Part shown: positions 11,231-22,510 of the stretch, piece by piece | Layout: each line of letters starts with the position of its first letter | Numbering within the stretch: position 1 is the stretch's first letter | Origin: Hypomyces perniciosus | Lineage: Eukaryota; Ascomycota; Sordariomycetes; Hypocreales; Hypocreaceae | DNA: 64,000 nucleotides | Reading direction: 5' to 3' | Assembly (NCBI GenBank): GCA_008477525.1 | Contig: SPDT01000009.1 | Coordinates: 1,240,001 to 1,304,000, forward strand | Made by a program: the position numbers and the translations under genes | The notes under the pieces: generated by a model | Databases searched by the model: none | The model's input: only the letters and a program-made list of their open reading frames with translations | Told to the model about the DNA's origin: nothing

Positions 11231-12347
11231 ATGGCCGCAGCGGCTGCTAGCACCACTGGATCCACGCCGCCTGTTCCATTCTCGGGGACCGAAGGGAGTT
11301 ACATGCTGCCTCACCATGTCCAGGAAATTGAACGGCTGCGCCGCCAGCACCATTTCATGAACTCGACAACGGATGGACAACTTCTGGTTGTTCCCGGGGT
11401 CAATTATCAGAAGTCACTACGGGTCCTTGACTCTGGTGCTGCGGATGGTACGTTCTCCCATCTGCTTGCTGAATCTCTCAGCGTGCACCCAATTGTGATC
11501 GGAAAAAAGAAGAAAAGAATTACCCGTCCTGTTTCTAGGAGTAGATTCGGGAATATCCTAGACTAATTACTAACAGGAGAGTTTCAGGTTTTTGGCTCCG
11601 CGATCTTTCCCGCCAGCTCCCAACTCAAATCCTCGAACTCCATGGCGTCGACATTGGCTCCGCTCTTTTTCCCTCTTCAACTTCTGGTATCGTCCCTGCT
11701 GTAGACCTCCGTAAGCACGACATCCGACGGCCTTTCCCTTCTTCTTGGAACTGGACATCCACATTCGATGTTATTCATCAGCGTCTTCTCATCTGGGGCA
11801 TCAAGTCCGCCGAATGGCCTCAAGTGATCTCCAACCTTGTCTCGTCCCTCAAACCAGGCGGCTACATTCAGCTTGTTGAGGCTGAGTGGATTGATTTGGA
11901 GAATCCCGCTGACAAAGCTACGAGGCCACAGCTAAGAAAACAGGCGTTGATGCAGGAGTGGTCTACAGCCACTTTTGGTATGGACATCCATGTGGCATAT
12001 AAGTTGGAAAGATTGTTGAAAGAGGGGGGGTTGGAGGATGTGACCAAAGTACAGTTTGACCATGGTTATGGCGCTTTGGCCAAGGCATATGATCAGAGAA
12101 ACGTTTCGGCGGAGCTATGGGTTGAGTGTTTCCGGACATTGGATGAGAAAATTCCTGGTAAGTTGTGGAAGCCCAACATTCCTCCATATAGCAGCATTAA
12201 CGGGATTCATACGCAGAGGGGGGAATCCCTGGTGTCGCTACGAATGCTAAGGAATTTCACCAATTCCTTGATGCCCTCGAGGTTGAGATCAAAACCTACG
12301 GCTACCGTCCAAAGCTCAACTACGTCTATGGCAGGAAGCCTCTCTGA
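11231..12347 (+). CDS. LaeA-like class I SAM-dependent methyltransferase
   Basis: Predicted methyltransferase of about 305 residues from three exons (11231-11447, 11588-12157, 12217-12347), all in frame. Motif I is VLDSGAADGTFW (residues about 65-76), the SAM-binding glycine loop; it is formed across the first intron. Further motifs follow: GVDIGSALFP (acidic residue of motif II), FDVIHQRLLIWG, and LKPGGYIQLVEAEW (motif III-like). These match the LaeA/UMTA-like fungal methyltransferases common in metabolite clusters. The C-terminal end (EFHQFLDALEVEIKTYGYRPKLNYVYGRKPL) comes only from exon 3, so the gene stops at 12347. It could methylate the pathway product or act as a regulator; the substrate cannot be read from sequence. 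Confidence 0.88.
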
Positions 12348-13205
12348 GCGTGATGCTTAAGAGCAGAAAGCTGTACTGCTAATCAACTCCCAGGGGCAAG
12401 TTACATCAGTCTTAATCCACGATGTGGATATGTCGTCAGTACAGAGGTAATAAAGAGATACTATAAAGCGCTTGAACTCTATATATCAATCACAAATCAA
12501 CAGTATAAGGGCTCATTTGCAGATGCATACAATGATAGAATTCGACACTCTCGCTGATCCCAAGTTAGGTGGGAAAAGCTGCTGCTTAAATACATGAATT
12601 TGCTAACCATCCGGGTTCTTACAGACTATCCGGGTTCTTACAGGATAGTTAGGAATAAAGGAATGTGCCGTGATGTGGAGTTATCCGTTACTGAGGTTGA
12701 CACTATACGTAGAACGAGCATGGTTCTTTACAAACGACGTGAATGATCAAACGTAGTCTATTGCGCCAATTACAGAAGTGGACCTAATCTACAAAATGAG
12801 AGCATGGTATCCCATTCATGATGTCTCATAGAAGCGACGGTGAAAGCCATCAGCTTCCTGAGTAGGGTTTCTGTCACGTTTACTCCGCTATGTTGAACTA
12901 CCCGGCAGACATCCACAGGTTGAGGGATCTAAAAGAACAATATGTTGGAGAAATGCGTTTATCTTTTTGCACTCTGGGTCCCAATATAACGACAGGATTG
13001 TGTTTTCATGGTCCATTCTTGTCCATACATGGCTCATGAATTTTGTAGTAGTAACAAAAATTGTGTGTACCAGATGCGAGGGGAATATGATGAGATTCCC
13101 TAGCACTATTCATATTTAGAACGACAGACTACCTAAATCAATATATCATCAGAAATTTTACCAACAGGATGTGATTCCTCATCTCCACCTTTTCATCCTG
13201 TCACG
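12348..13205. other. Convergent intergenic region with a short tandem repeat
   Basis: The 3' flanks of the methyltransferase and DAHP synthase. The unit ATCCGGGTTCTTACAG occurs twice in tandem at about 12608-12641. Otherwise no coding signal is seen; the short minus-strand frame at 12888-13106 lacks recognisable features. Confidence 0.4.
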
Positions 13206-14582
13206 TTACTGACCGTAGCTTCTAACAAAGTCCGCGAATCGCTTCACTAACGCCAATGCCTGCTCATTCGACAGCCGGGGATCACAAAGAGACTGATAGG
13301 AATGACCTAAATCCTCCTCGTGCCTATTGAACTCATCATCCATGCATTCTGTGACATCATCTCCAGTCTGCTCAAGATGGATTCCACCCAAGTGGCTTCC
13401 CAGACCTTTGTGAGCGATGTATGTCTCCTTCAACTCTGCCAACATGTCCTCCACTCGACGGGTCTTCACGCCCGTTGAGGTAGACAAGGTGTTTCCATGG
13501 CATGGGTCACTCATCCAGATAGGTACATGGCCACTGAGTTGGACCGCTCGGATGATCGCTGGTAATACAGCTCTCACGCGACTGTGACCCATGCGTGTGA
13601 TTATGGTAATCTTTCCGCACTGCGTTCGGTCGTCACTCAACACGTTGAGAAGGGCTACGACCTCAGCAGCCGTGGCTGTAGGACCGATCTTCACGCCGAT
13701 TGGGTTTCGCAGACCCCTTGCATACTCGACGTGGGCACCTTCAAGTTGGCGAGTGCGCTCGCCGAGCCAAATGGTCGTGGCAGAGAGATTATAATGGTCG
13801 TGAGTGAGGGAAGACTCATAAGGAAGATGGAGAGCCTCGTGAGATGTGTACAGGGCGGATTTACTATGGGATTTTCCTGAAGCCGAAGTCGAATGTGCAG
13901 AAACCTGGCGGATTGTGTTTTGGGAGGCAGAGGCATAGAAATATCCAAGTAATAGCCGGTTTGGATCTGGTTGTCGGCATTTTGGGTCTTCCGAATTGAC
14001 ATTGTGCCCTCTAAAGGCGTGGATTACCTCGCCAGTTGGAAGCGTCTCAAACGGATTCGATCGTGGTTTTGCATACTGCCCAGCAATGCGGCCAAGGGGA
14101 ATGACTGACATGCCCAGTGCTTCCTCCATTATTTGGCTCTGGCGTCGAAGAAGATCAACTTTCCTCTTGATAATATCATATTTTATATCATGAAAGCTCT
14201 CAGCGCAGTCGCCACCTTGAATGACAAAGCCGCGACCGAGGGCAACATGATAGAGCTGCCCACGAGCCTGCTCTATCTCAGGTGGACTGACAAGCGGAGG
14301 AAGCTGCCGCAAGTAGGCGCATGTCTCCTCCAGCATGTCAATATCGCTGTACTCGACTGCTTGGGCTGCTCTTTTGGAGCGCCACGAATCTGGTGTCCAT
14401 GGAGAGATGTGGGATGCAGGCGACTTGACATCCCAGATTGGATTTGCAGACTTGCTTCTTGGGTTAACTATTGGGAACCCTAACCCTGGAAGCTGATTAT
14501 GTAGAGAGAGTGTCAGAATTGATAGTTAGATAATACTCGAATAGTCCGAGAACCAGCTAACCTGAATTTGAGCTTGCACCAT
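13206..14582 (-). CDS. Class II 3-deoxy-D-arabino-heptulosonate 7-phosphate (DAHP) synthase, internally shortened
   Basis: Catalyses the first step of the shikimate pathway (phosphoenolpyruvate + erythrose 4-phosphate to DAHP). There are two exons: a tiny first one, 14582-14562, encoding MVQAQIQ, and 14492-13206, giving about 435 residues. Class II signatures are all present: SPWTPDSWRSKRAAQA, GGDCAESF (metal-binding Cys), GRIAGQYAKPRS, YTSHEALHLPYE, WLGERTRQLEGAHVEY, RNPIGVKIGP, RMGH, SDPCHGN, GIHLEQTGDDVTEC and CDPRLS (metal His/Glu/Asp). Between NTIRQ and YTSHEA only about 16 residues remain where family members usually have about 60, so a helical segment is missing without loss of frame or catalytic residues. 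A second DAHP synthase beside biosynthetic genes would raise precursor flux. A shorter unspliced start at the internal Met (14336) would cut off conserved N-terminal residues. Confidence 0.93.
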
Positions 14583-15760
14583 TTTTGCCTCTTTCACGTA
14601 TTGGAATTTGAAGTTGAATTCCTTTGGTCTGATATGCTTCTCAGGAAAAATAGGCCGCGTTGTCCGTGTCTTCCTTCTTCCACAAGTAGTCGAGATCAAG
14701 GGCCATCGCCGAGTATAAGAAGGCTATACTTTGTAGTTACCACCCGCACTAGGGAGTACTACGTTAATCTACATACAAGCTCTCCAACGCATTGGCAGTC
14801 CACTATACAGCAAACCCGTTCGATACGACGGCTGCCTGTTTGGAACAACCCCCGAGCCAGGATAAGAATCCATCAGCACACATTCATAGGCACATCTCAT
14901 CCATCATTGCCGTCATGTTTCGCGTGATTGTAGCTTTACTCAAAAGGCCAGTCGTTTCGTAGCATAGTGTATCGGAGATAAACTCGCCGAGCGCAACATG
15001 CTTCCGAGCGGAGGCTATGGCACGCGGCAGCAGTGGGTCAATCTTATCATATTCCAGATGCGCCTATGCAAGAGATCATGACCAGGACCCTTGTATGCGA
15101 AGCCTCGTTCCAGTAGTAGTAATATATATTAGTCCTACTCCTGCTACTAGGTATTACTCCATACATACATTGTACATGGCCGACGCTAGGAGTTCGGGAT
15201 GTGCCGTATACACGGTCCAAGCGAAGTCCTTGGAGCGATTCGGATGCAAGATTGGATAAACCCCGATGCTGTCGGACTTCGATGGGAACGGGTCCCAGTA
15301 TTCTTGTGTATCACTACCAATATAATTTACTGGTATAGATTAGTATTACATGAGTCGGAGGTTTTTGGCTTCGGACTTGATTGACCAACAAGGTAGTGTG
15401 AATTCACACCCAGGCGAATCACAATCACCAGGAGTTGGTTTAGCCAAGCCCCCCTGCATCTTTTCCACACCCCATGTACTCCGTCAACTGTCCATTGTAG
15501 ATAGGCCGTATTCTTAATACGGAGCACACTTTGCAATATCTGGGGTATGGTGACACCATGAGCGTTTACCCTAACTAGGTAAGGTGAGTTCGGCAGGATC
15601 TACACATTGATCAAGATAATATGCGCGATTAATCATAATCAAATGCAAGTCTTGTAGTATTTTTTCTTCTTTAAAGTATATGAATGGCACCCTCAGGGTT
15701 CAACCCCCCACTCTGTTCCAGATTCAGCCTTAAACACCGTCCCATCGACACGTGTGGATT
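14583..15760. promoter_or_regulatory. DAHP synthase upstream region
   Basis: About 1.2 kb between the DAHP synthase start and the oxygenase stop (both minus strand). TCGGAG is at 15355-15360 with another CGGA 16 bases on. Low-complexity TAC/TAG runs occur near 15110-15160. No gene is recognised. Confidence 0.4.
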
Positions 15761-16940
15761 CTACGAACCCGCAGCGAGGATTGGCGTAGCAGTCGAAGCC
15801 TTAGGGCCCTCACGCTGCATATCATCCGTCCAGGTCGTAGTGTTTTTGCCCTTTTTGTGTAACCAAGCCAATCGCTCAACCACGTGCTGCCCAGCATAAA
15901 CTGGTCCATACTTCTTAGGGTTATCAGCCGTGCAGCAGGCCTGAATGGGCTGAACCAAGGCGTCCCTGTTCGGGTGGCCAAACCAGGCGATAGCATAACG
16001 AGCAGGCACTATATCTGGAAAGTTTCCACTGGCGTCAGGCTTGGGCTCCGGCTCGACCACACGGTGCTCAGTGGAGACAAGTCTGTCGTTAAACCAGCGA
16101 GATAGAAGGTCACCCACTGTTCGAAGAAATGTTAGCGGTCTCTACCTTCCCCCATTGGGCAGGAAACAAAGGTCCGTATGCAATGCATGTTATATGATGA
16201 GCAGGGGATCCAGATGTTTACTAACCATTAATAATGGCACAGCCAGGGATCGGTGGCGCCTCAATATACGTGCCATCTGCCCGTCGGACTTGCAGGCCTC
16301 CACTGTCGTCATTAAAGAGTAGGGTTAGAGTCCCATAATCCGTATGAGCCGAGGCCCGTAGCCTGTCCTTGAAGGCGGCTCGGCTCGTCTCCGGGTAGTA
16401 GATGACTCTGAAAAAATGGTCTTTGGCATCCACATGGGGCTCGAAGAAATTCTCGTCAATGCCAACCTGTTGTGCTAGTGCGCGCAGGAGAACGAGATGG
16501 ACCTCGTGGCATTTCTCAAAGAAGAAGTTCATGTCGTCACGGAATTCGGGCCAATTTTCAGGCCATTGGTTTGGTCTTGTTGGGTCATTCTGTTTCCCCA
16601 CATCAAACGCTTCTTTGAGATCAGAATGACGGGTGTCTCCAGAGGTTCGACGGGGCGAGAACCATCCATGGAAGCCCTTAGATTCTCCTGTCTCAACCTT
16701 GACCTTTTCCGACTCTGGGAGAGCGAAGAATTTCTTCGCATGCGCAAAGAGGTTGTCACGCGCGAAGTCAGGAATCGAGTGGTTTGCAAGGTACACGAAA
16801 CCAACGTCGATAAAGGCTTGAAAAAGCTTCTGCTTCTCTTTCTCACTGTCCTCAAGGACCTCCTGAGAGTGGGAGATGGAAGGCCCAATGATCTTGGCAA
16901 AGTCGATGATTGGGAGACTGGTTGTGCTATTGGCTGCCAT
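15761..16940 (-). CDS. 2-oxoglutarate/Fe(II)-dependent oxygenase
   Basis: Predicted non-haem iron oxygenase of 356 residues from two exons (16940-16226 and 16116-15761). The N-terminal part matches the DIOX_N domain (LPIIDFAKI..., FVYLANHSIP). The catalytic core has HTDYGTLTLLF, giving the iron-binding His and Asp; the distal His is in STEHRVV. The 2-oxoglutarate Arg is probably in PARYAIAWF, although family members usually have RxS. The splice joins CAIIN to VGDLLSRWFNDRL, the family's usual sequence. It diverges from the CoA ligase across 937 bp, suggesting coordinated expression. Likely roles are hydroxylation, desaturation or ring modification of a pathway intermediate. The substrate is unknown. 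Confidence 0.92.
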
Positions 16941-17877
16941 CCTGAGTCTCTTTGTCGAGTGAGGATGCTAAATAGTGGCGATATTTGGGATGCAAAGAGA
17001 GTACCAGTTCTCAAGAAGATGCGGGTGTGCACTTATAAACGTGATACTTGCAACTATCTCTCCCATTGCCGCCTTTCAGTGAAGTCCTCTTTTTATGAAC
17101 AGCCTCAGACTTGGCCTTCTTCTTGAGTATCGACTGATCTCCAGCCATTCCTCTCTGATTTGGACGCGTCCGTCCTATTCAGCTGCCTACCCCCTGTTAA
17201 TGCTGCTGTACACCACTTACGCTCACTACTCGACCTGGATGTCGTAACGTGTGTGTCGGAGCTGACTCCCCACCACAACTCCGTGCAGGGGGGCTAGATC
17301 CTCCATCCTGATGTCACCTCAGAGTTCCTATAGTTTTCTTGTTCAGCTTATGCAACTATCCCATTACCCTTTGATGTCCGACCTCGCATGTGTCTCGCGT
17401 CACTTGGCATGTCATCACGCCACACCATGGCGTGCTCGGTAACAAGTTAATCTTGCCGAGCCTAAATCCATCATGATTATGGGATAATGTTTGCTGCCCG
17501 AATTCGGAGATGGCTTCGGAATTATCGGATAGGTCCAAGTAAATGCGTGGGGTAAATTCTTCAGAGTACACATGCTGACGGGTGCATGAGACGCACAATA
17601 CTTCGGACATGTACAACCCTTGCCTAAACCTAACGGAACTGAAGCAGTCGCTTCAAAGGTGGCATCAATGGGGTAGCTAATGTCGCTATATCGGACAACT
17701 CTTCAATATCCTTGTCAAATCCGCATAGGGAGTCTGTGGTGCTGAGCCTTAAAATGGCGGGAGAGTTGGAGCAAAAGTTGTCGATCATGTTGGCATCAGA
17801 TCCTTCACAGCCCTCTGCAATTAGCCAATTAATTCATCGTTTTTCACCTTTTTCCACGATCCAAACAAGAATTGAAG
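16941..17877. promoter_or_regulatory. Divergent promoter region of oxygenase and CoA ligase
   Basis: A bidirectional intergenic region. TCGGA-type half-sites cluster here: TCGGAG at 17256-17261 and 17504-17509, then TCGGA at 17516-17520 and 17525-17529. This is the densest group seen in the window and a plausible binding platform for the cluster regulator. The short frame at 17356-17616 is not convincing as a gene. Confidence 0.45.
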
Positions 17878-19622
17878 ATGGTATTTGAGTCACGGCTTCC
17901 CAAAATTGATGCCCCGGCCACGGATGTGTTTAACTTCATCTTCAATACGGCCCGCGAAAGCTACCCGCGAGACAGAATCTTGTACCGGGTACACGAGACC
18001 GGAGAGACTCTGACTCTTGATGAGCTTGAGACTCAGAGCCGTCGACTAGCCAGTGTTCTGGTCAAGAAATACGGCATCAAGTCAAACAATGTTGTTGCTT
18101 TCCTAGCAAATAATTCAGTAAGTTCAATTTCCAGAACTGTATACCTAGCTTGACCAAGTGGCTTACGAAATTGGCTCAGATCCAATATCCAGTAGCATTC
18201 TTTGCTGTTCTGGCCACTGGGGCAACAATATCTCCCATTCCAGTTCAGCAAGGCCTTGATGCCCTGGCCGTTATTCCTCGACTGCAACAGGCCGAAGCCA
18301 AACTCATCATTACTGACGATGACCTTGCACCTATTTCCAAAGCGGCTGCTGAGGCATACAACGATATTCCCCTGATTAGTCTAACAGGTACACCCACGGG
18401 TACCACCAATATTGGAGACCTCTTGTCGAAGGAGGCAGAACTCTTTGACGGCTTTCATCTTTCCACACGGGAAGATACTGAGCTGCACTATGCCTTCATT
18501 TATCGCACAAGCGGATCCTCTGGAAACGTTAAGTCTTTTCTTACAACCCATGCTCACTGGGCTGCCAACCTGTTGACTACTCGCTTAACTGTTCCTGACG
18601 ACATAAACCCTGACAAAGATGTCTGGATCTCCTCGCTTCCATTCGCCTACGGCATCAACGCCAAGTTGAACCTCGGCCTCAATGTCCTCTTGGGAATTCC
18701 TGTGGTCATTTTGCTAAAACCTTTTGACCAATCCACATTTCATCTCATCGACGAGTATGGCATTACTTTCCTCTTTGTCACACCCCCTCTCGCCGCCCAG
18801 ATTGCCAAATCGGAGAAGAAAAATGGTGCGACCTACAAGAGCATCAAGTGGCTCTTGTCTGCTGGTGCCCCGGTCCACACTAAGATCCGCGATGCCGTCC
18901 AGGAGAAGTTCAACGGGGTACGGCTCACTCTAGAGTGGGGCACTACCGAGACCCTTTTAATCGCATTACAAATAGACAAGGCTTCTTCTGTCCCCGGATC
19001 CAGCGGAACCTTGGTTCATGGAATCCAGGCTAGGGTGCTGGACATTGAGACTGGAAAGGATCTCGGCTACAACCAGCAAGGAGAAATCCTTGTTAGGAAC
19101 ACCCTTGCTGGATTCGCAGGATATAAAGACAATCCGGAGGCGAATAAGGACTTTGACGCTGATGGATGGTTTCATTCTGGTGATGTCGGTTTCGTTAGTG
19201 AGGATTCCAACGTCTTCATCGTCGACCGACTCAAGGAACTGCTACGCGTCGGAGACGGCTATGGCACTCACGCCTCGGCCGATGAATTCGAAGTAGTGCT
19301 TTTCGACCATCCCACCGTAGCGACAGCCGTTGTTGTCGGAATCCGCGACCAAGATACTCAACAAGAACATCCCACTGCCTTCGTTGTCCTCCAGCCCGAT
19401 GCGTTGCAGAAGGACCAGCAGGCATCATCAAAGCTCGCTGAAGAGCTTGAGGCGTATGTGGAGGGTAGATTGGGCAAGTTCAAGAGGCTTTCAGGCGGAG
19501 TTTATTTCGTGGATAAGTATCCTTATGTAGGGTATAAGATTCACAAACGAAAGTTGAAGGAGTTGGTCCACGTTGGGCCGGCGGTGGATAGATCGAACCG
19601 GTGGGTTGAGATTGTGGCCTGA
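17878..19622 (+). CDS. Acyl-CoA/aryl-CoA ligase (ANL adenylating enzyme)
   Basis: Activates a carboxylic acid with ATP and probably transfers it to CoA. Two exons (17878-18117 and 18180-19622) give 560 residues. Motifs in order: TSGSSGNVKS (P-loop, variant of TSGTTGxPK), SSLPFAYG, WLLSAGAPV, EWGTTET, GWFHSGDVG (ribose-binding Asp), DRLKELLRVGDG (hinge) and YPYVGYKIHKRKLKE. The last retains the catalytic Lys but has Tyr where Gly usually precedes it. The chain is single-module: no carrier domain follows, so it is not an NRPS-like reductase. No SKL-type peroxisomal signal is visible (ends VEIVA). It shares a promoter region with the oxygenase. Given the aminochorismate genes, an aromatic acid such as 4-aminobenzoate is a candidate substrate, by inference only. 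Confidence 0.9.
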
Positions 19623-20574
19623 CAGATTCATCGCAAACCATGCATGATCGTGGCTCTCTTTTTCCAATCATGTGGTATCAACTTGTTCAATATCTGGTCC
19701 GTTGCTTAACTTATGAAAACTAGAGACTTTGCAAGGCTTATCCTTTTGCTATATAAGTGTATTCCATTCGACATAATATTGGTGAATGCCCGGGCCTAGT
19801 CAATTCAGCGGCTCAAAAACACAACCTAATCGATTACATACAGACGCAATAAGATGCCGCCCAATCTATCATAGAAGCAAGAGCATACAGGAGAGGTAGA
19901 CAGTCTCGAGGCTAATATGAGGCTTCAGTCATAGTTAGAGGAGTTGTATAGCTGTCATCTGTGCGTCTTTGTTCGTTGTAGTAAGGCGCATGCATACCTT
20001 CGTAGTTATAAGTCTATACATTGTAAACAATCTTTCGACTAAAAAGCAAGCACGACACTCAACCCCCAATAGGGCGAATCCCACTCTCACTACGGAGTAC
20101 ACGAGAGATTAACAAGTTGGTCCAAGTGCCTTTTAAAATAGAGGACACTCGGACCTACTTGCCAACACACTCTCTAAACCCTGTTGCATACGAATGTTCA
20201 CAGCCAGGGATAGGAGTTGACAGCTGATTCTCCGACTCATTTGCTAGCGTATCCTTCTCATATCAGATAGGAGCAAATTTCACCAGCCGCTCTGTTCACA
20301 TCGTGCGAAACGCTATAGAGATATCATCAAGAAGCAGGGAGGAGGCACAGGGGCAACTACTAACTCCGCACAGCTTAGCAGACCGGGATGGTCGCTCCAG
20401 GTTTTTTTGCTTGGCATGGTGGGCGACAGAATCAGACAACAAAGAATGAACTACATTCAGTTCATTCTATCCAGAGCAAGATCTTCCCACATCTGTCACA
20501 ACATGGCGGAAACAAATTCACAAACAGCAAATTCGGAATAAACTGGGATGCATTTACATATGGCTGTTGCCAAA
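19623..20574. other. Convergent intergenic region
   Basis: The 3' flanks of the CoA ligase and the Asp-rich protein gene. No domain, repeat or RNA gene is recognised. A short frame at 20388-20663 overlaps the end of the neighbouring gene on the other strand and is treated as a shadow. Confidence 0.4.
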
Positions 20575-22091
20575 TTATCCAGCGTAGCTATGCTTCCGCC
20601 TCTCCGCAGCACTCATCTTGGTTATGTCATACTGAGTGCCTCCGAGTGGACCGTACTTACTAGCATGAGAGCGTAGCTGAGAAGTCAGTCAAACATTCAG
20701 GGTTCGTTAGAAAGACGTCAGCTAAACTTACATTTTTAGCCCATGTACCTTGCTTCGTCTGTTCCTGAGACTCTGCATTGATCTCTTCCAATAACTCGGC
20801 AAAACCAGATGGTCCGCCCAAGGTGATTTGCGCATCCTCGGTCAGCTTGATAACAGGGAACACCCAGGAGATGTTGTCGCTCCAGTAGTTACTGTAGTTA
20901 TTCAAACCCCAAGCCCACTTGATCAACATTGACAGGACGAGGCCAAGGTTGGGAATCTGCGGGTTCGGTATAAGGACACCTTGAGACCTGAGCGAGTCCA
21001 TCACAGCCAGAGTCAGGTAGCCTATCAGTTCTATCGCACTACCGCACCGATCCGGGTCGTCACAACCTACAAGTTGGTTAATTTACGGAACTCAAGGCTG
21101 GAATTTTCTGGTCGGCTCACTTGCGAACTCAACCACCCCACTGCAAAGCAGCAGTGCGAGGCCTTCAATCTCAGGCCAGATTTCCTGATAGCTTGGTTTT
21201 CGTTTATTGACCTTATCAAAGTGAAGGAACTGAGAAGAGATCAGATTGGCTCGGATTTTCGAAGGGGCACATGGGTGAGACAACTCACCAGATTGTCAAG
21301 CACTTCAAGAACTCCGTAGGGACTGAAGTCGTTGTAGATGTGCATCATAAAATCGTCCTGGTCACGTTTGAGAACCTCGAGCACCCACCACCGACTCCGC
21401 TCCTCACCAAGCTTAGAGAACACCCAAATATAGTCAGGGTGGAGGGAAGAAAGCTTCCCTACAGGGTAACCTTTGCTGGCTTGGCAGTGTCATTGAAGGG
21501 ATTGGAGGCGGGTCTGTCACTGCCATCCTGGCCATCATCATTATCATCATCATCATCATCATCATCATCATCTTCATCTTCTTCTTCTGTCACTGGCGGG
21601 TAAAAACAGACGAAGTCCCAGGAGTTTTTTCCTTCGTCATCCTCAAGTGGATATTCTCTGGCCATGGCCTCATCCCTCATCTTCCAATGTTCGGCCTTGA
21701 GATTCAGAGACTTCTTGTTGGCCTCGAGCCATACCCAATGCATTTCCCACCATTGCCTACTGCCGAGCGTCATCTCACGGCCGGGAGTGGCATCTATGGC
21801 CCGAACCCACCGCGACGGCATGGGGAGCTTGTTGATGACATCGACACACTCACGAGGCATCATTTCAGGCATGAAACACTCGCCATTGGGGCCCAATGGA
21901 ATACGAAGAATGACTGGATTGGGGGCAGTGGAGGAACCGGAAGAACTGGCTGATGCCATTGCAGCTGTACCGGTAGATTCCTTCATTCTTGCGGTAGAAT
22001 TCTTTGGCTTGAGGGGGGATTGCTCAGTAAAGCCAGCCGCTTCATTGAGCGGACGCTTCTTGCTTGCTGCCTTGGGTGACATATTCACCAT
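20575..22091 (-). CDS. Asp-rich protein of unknown function
   Basis: A multi-exon gene. The N-terminal part (22091 down to about 21540) begins MVNMSPKAASKKRPLNE, a basic nuclear-localisation-like stretch. It contains RWVRAIDATPGREMTLGSRQWWEMHWVWLEANKK and ends in an almost pure Asp/Glu tract encoded by a GAT microsatellite (about 21538-21590). Later exons encode SLHPDYIWVFSKLGEERSRWW, KPSYQEIWPEIEGLALLL, GYLTLAVMDSLRSQGV and KWAWGLNNYSNYWSDNISWVFP. A last exon after the GTAAGT donor near 20733 reads LRSHASKYGPLGG... and stops at 20575. The junction next to the Asp tract (50-nt intron or an alternative) is uncertain. I do not recognise the family. Its position between the ligase and the dehydrogenase is the only hint of a cluster role. 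Confidence 0.65.
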
Positions 22092-22510
22092 GTCTGTCTC
22101 ACTTTGTAAAGCGTGTCTTGTTGCCTCAGAGCATGCAGAGATGATAAAAGGATAGAGGCTCGTGTTCTTGTTGACGCGTCATGCCTAATGTTTTTATTTG
22201 CTTTTTTTTCATTTAGACGCGACACACGGAGTAAAATAGGCTAAAATTATCGCAAACCTGACGTCAGCAAGACGAATACTACTACTTTATATGAGGTACT
22301 ATGAAGTATAGAGAGTGCTTCGTACTAGTAGTAGTACTTCGTAGTAAGTCATACTACAAGGTATATAGCAGTTGGCATTATTGGTTATATCCCAGTACCC
22401 GGGTATTTTACTTTATAGTAGTACCTAAGTGTACTTCGTACTTCGTATTCACACTATTACGGTCCGAATACAAAGTACAGAGCATCACCTTTCAATCAAG
22501 AAATGTGCCA
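22092..22510. repeat. Intergenic tract rich in TACTTCGTA-type repeats
   Basis: Between the Asp-rich gene start and the dehydrogenase stop. The segment 22275-22470 repeats TAGTAC, CTTCGTA and GAAGTA in both orientations (for example TACTTCGTACTTCGTA near 22430), giving overlapping short palindromes. It may be a remnant of a small inverted-repeat element or simple-sequence expansion. No terminal repeats or target duplication could be defined. Confidence 0.4.

Noticed and set aside
14133..14483. Open frame antisense to the DAHP synthase
   Set aside because: It lies entirely opposite conserved class II DAHP synthase motifs and has no domain of its own; it is a coding shadow.
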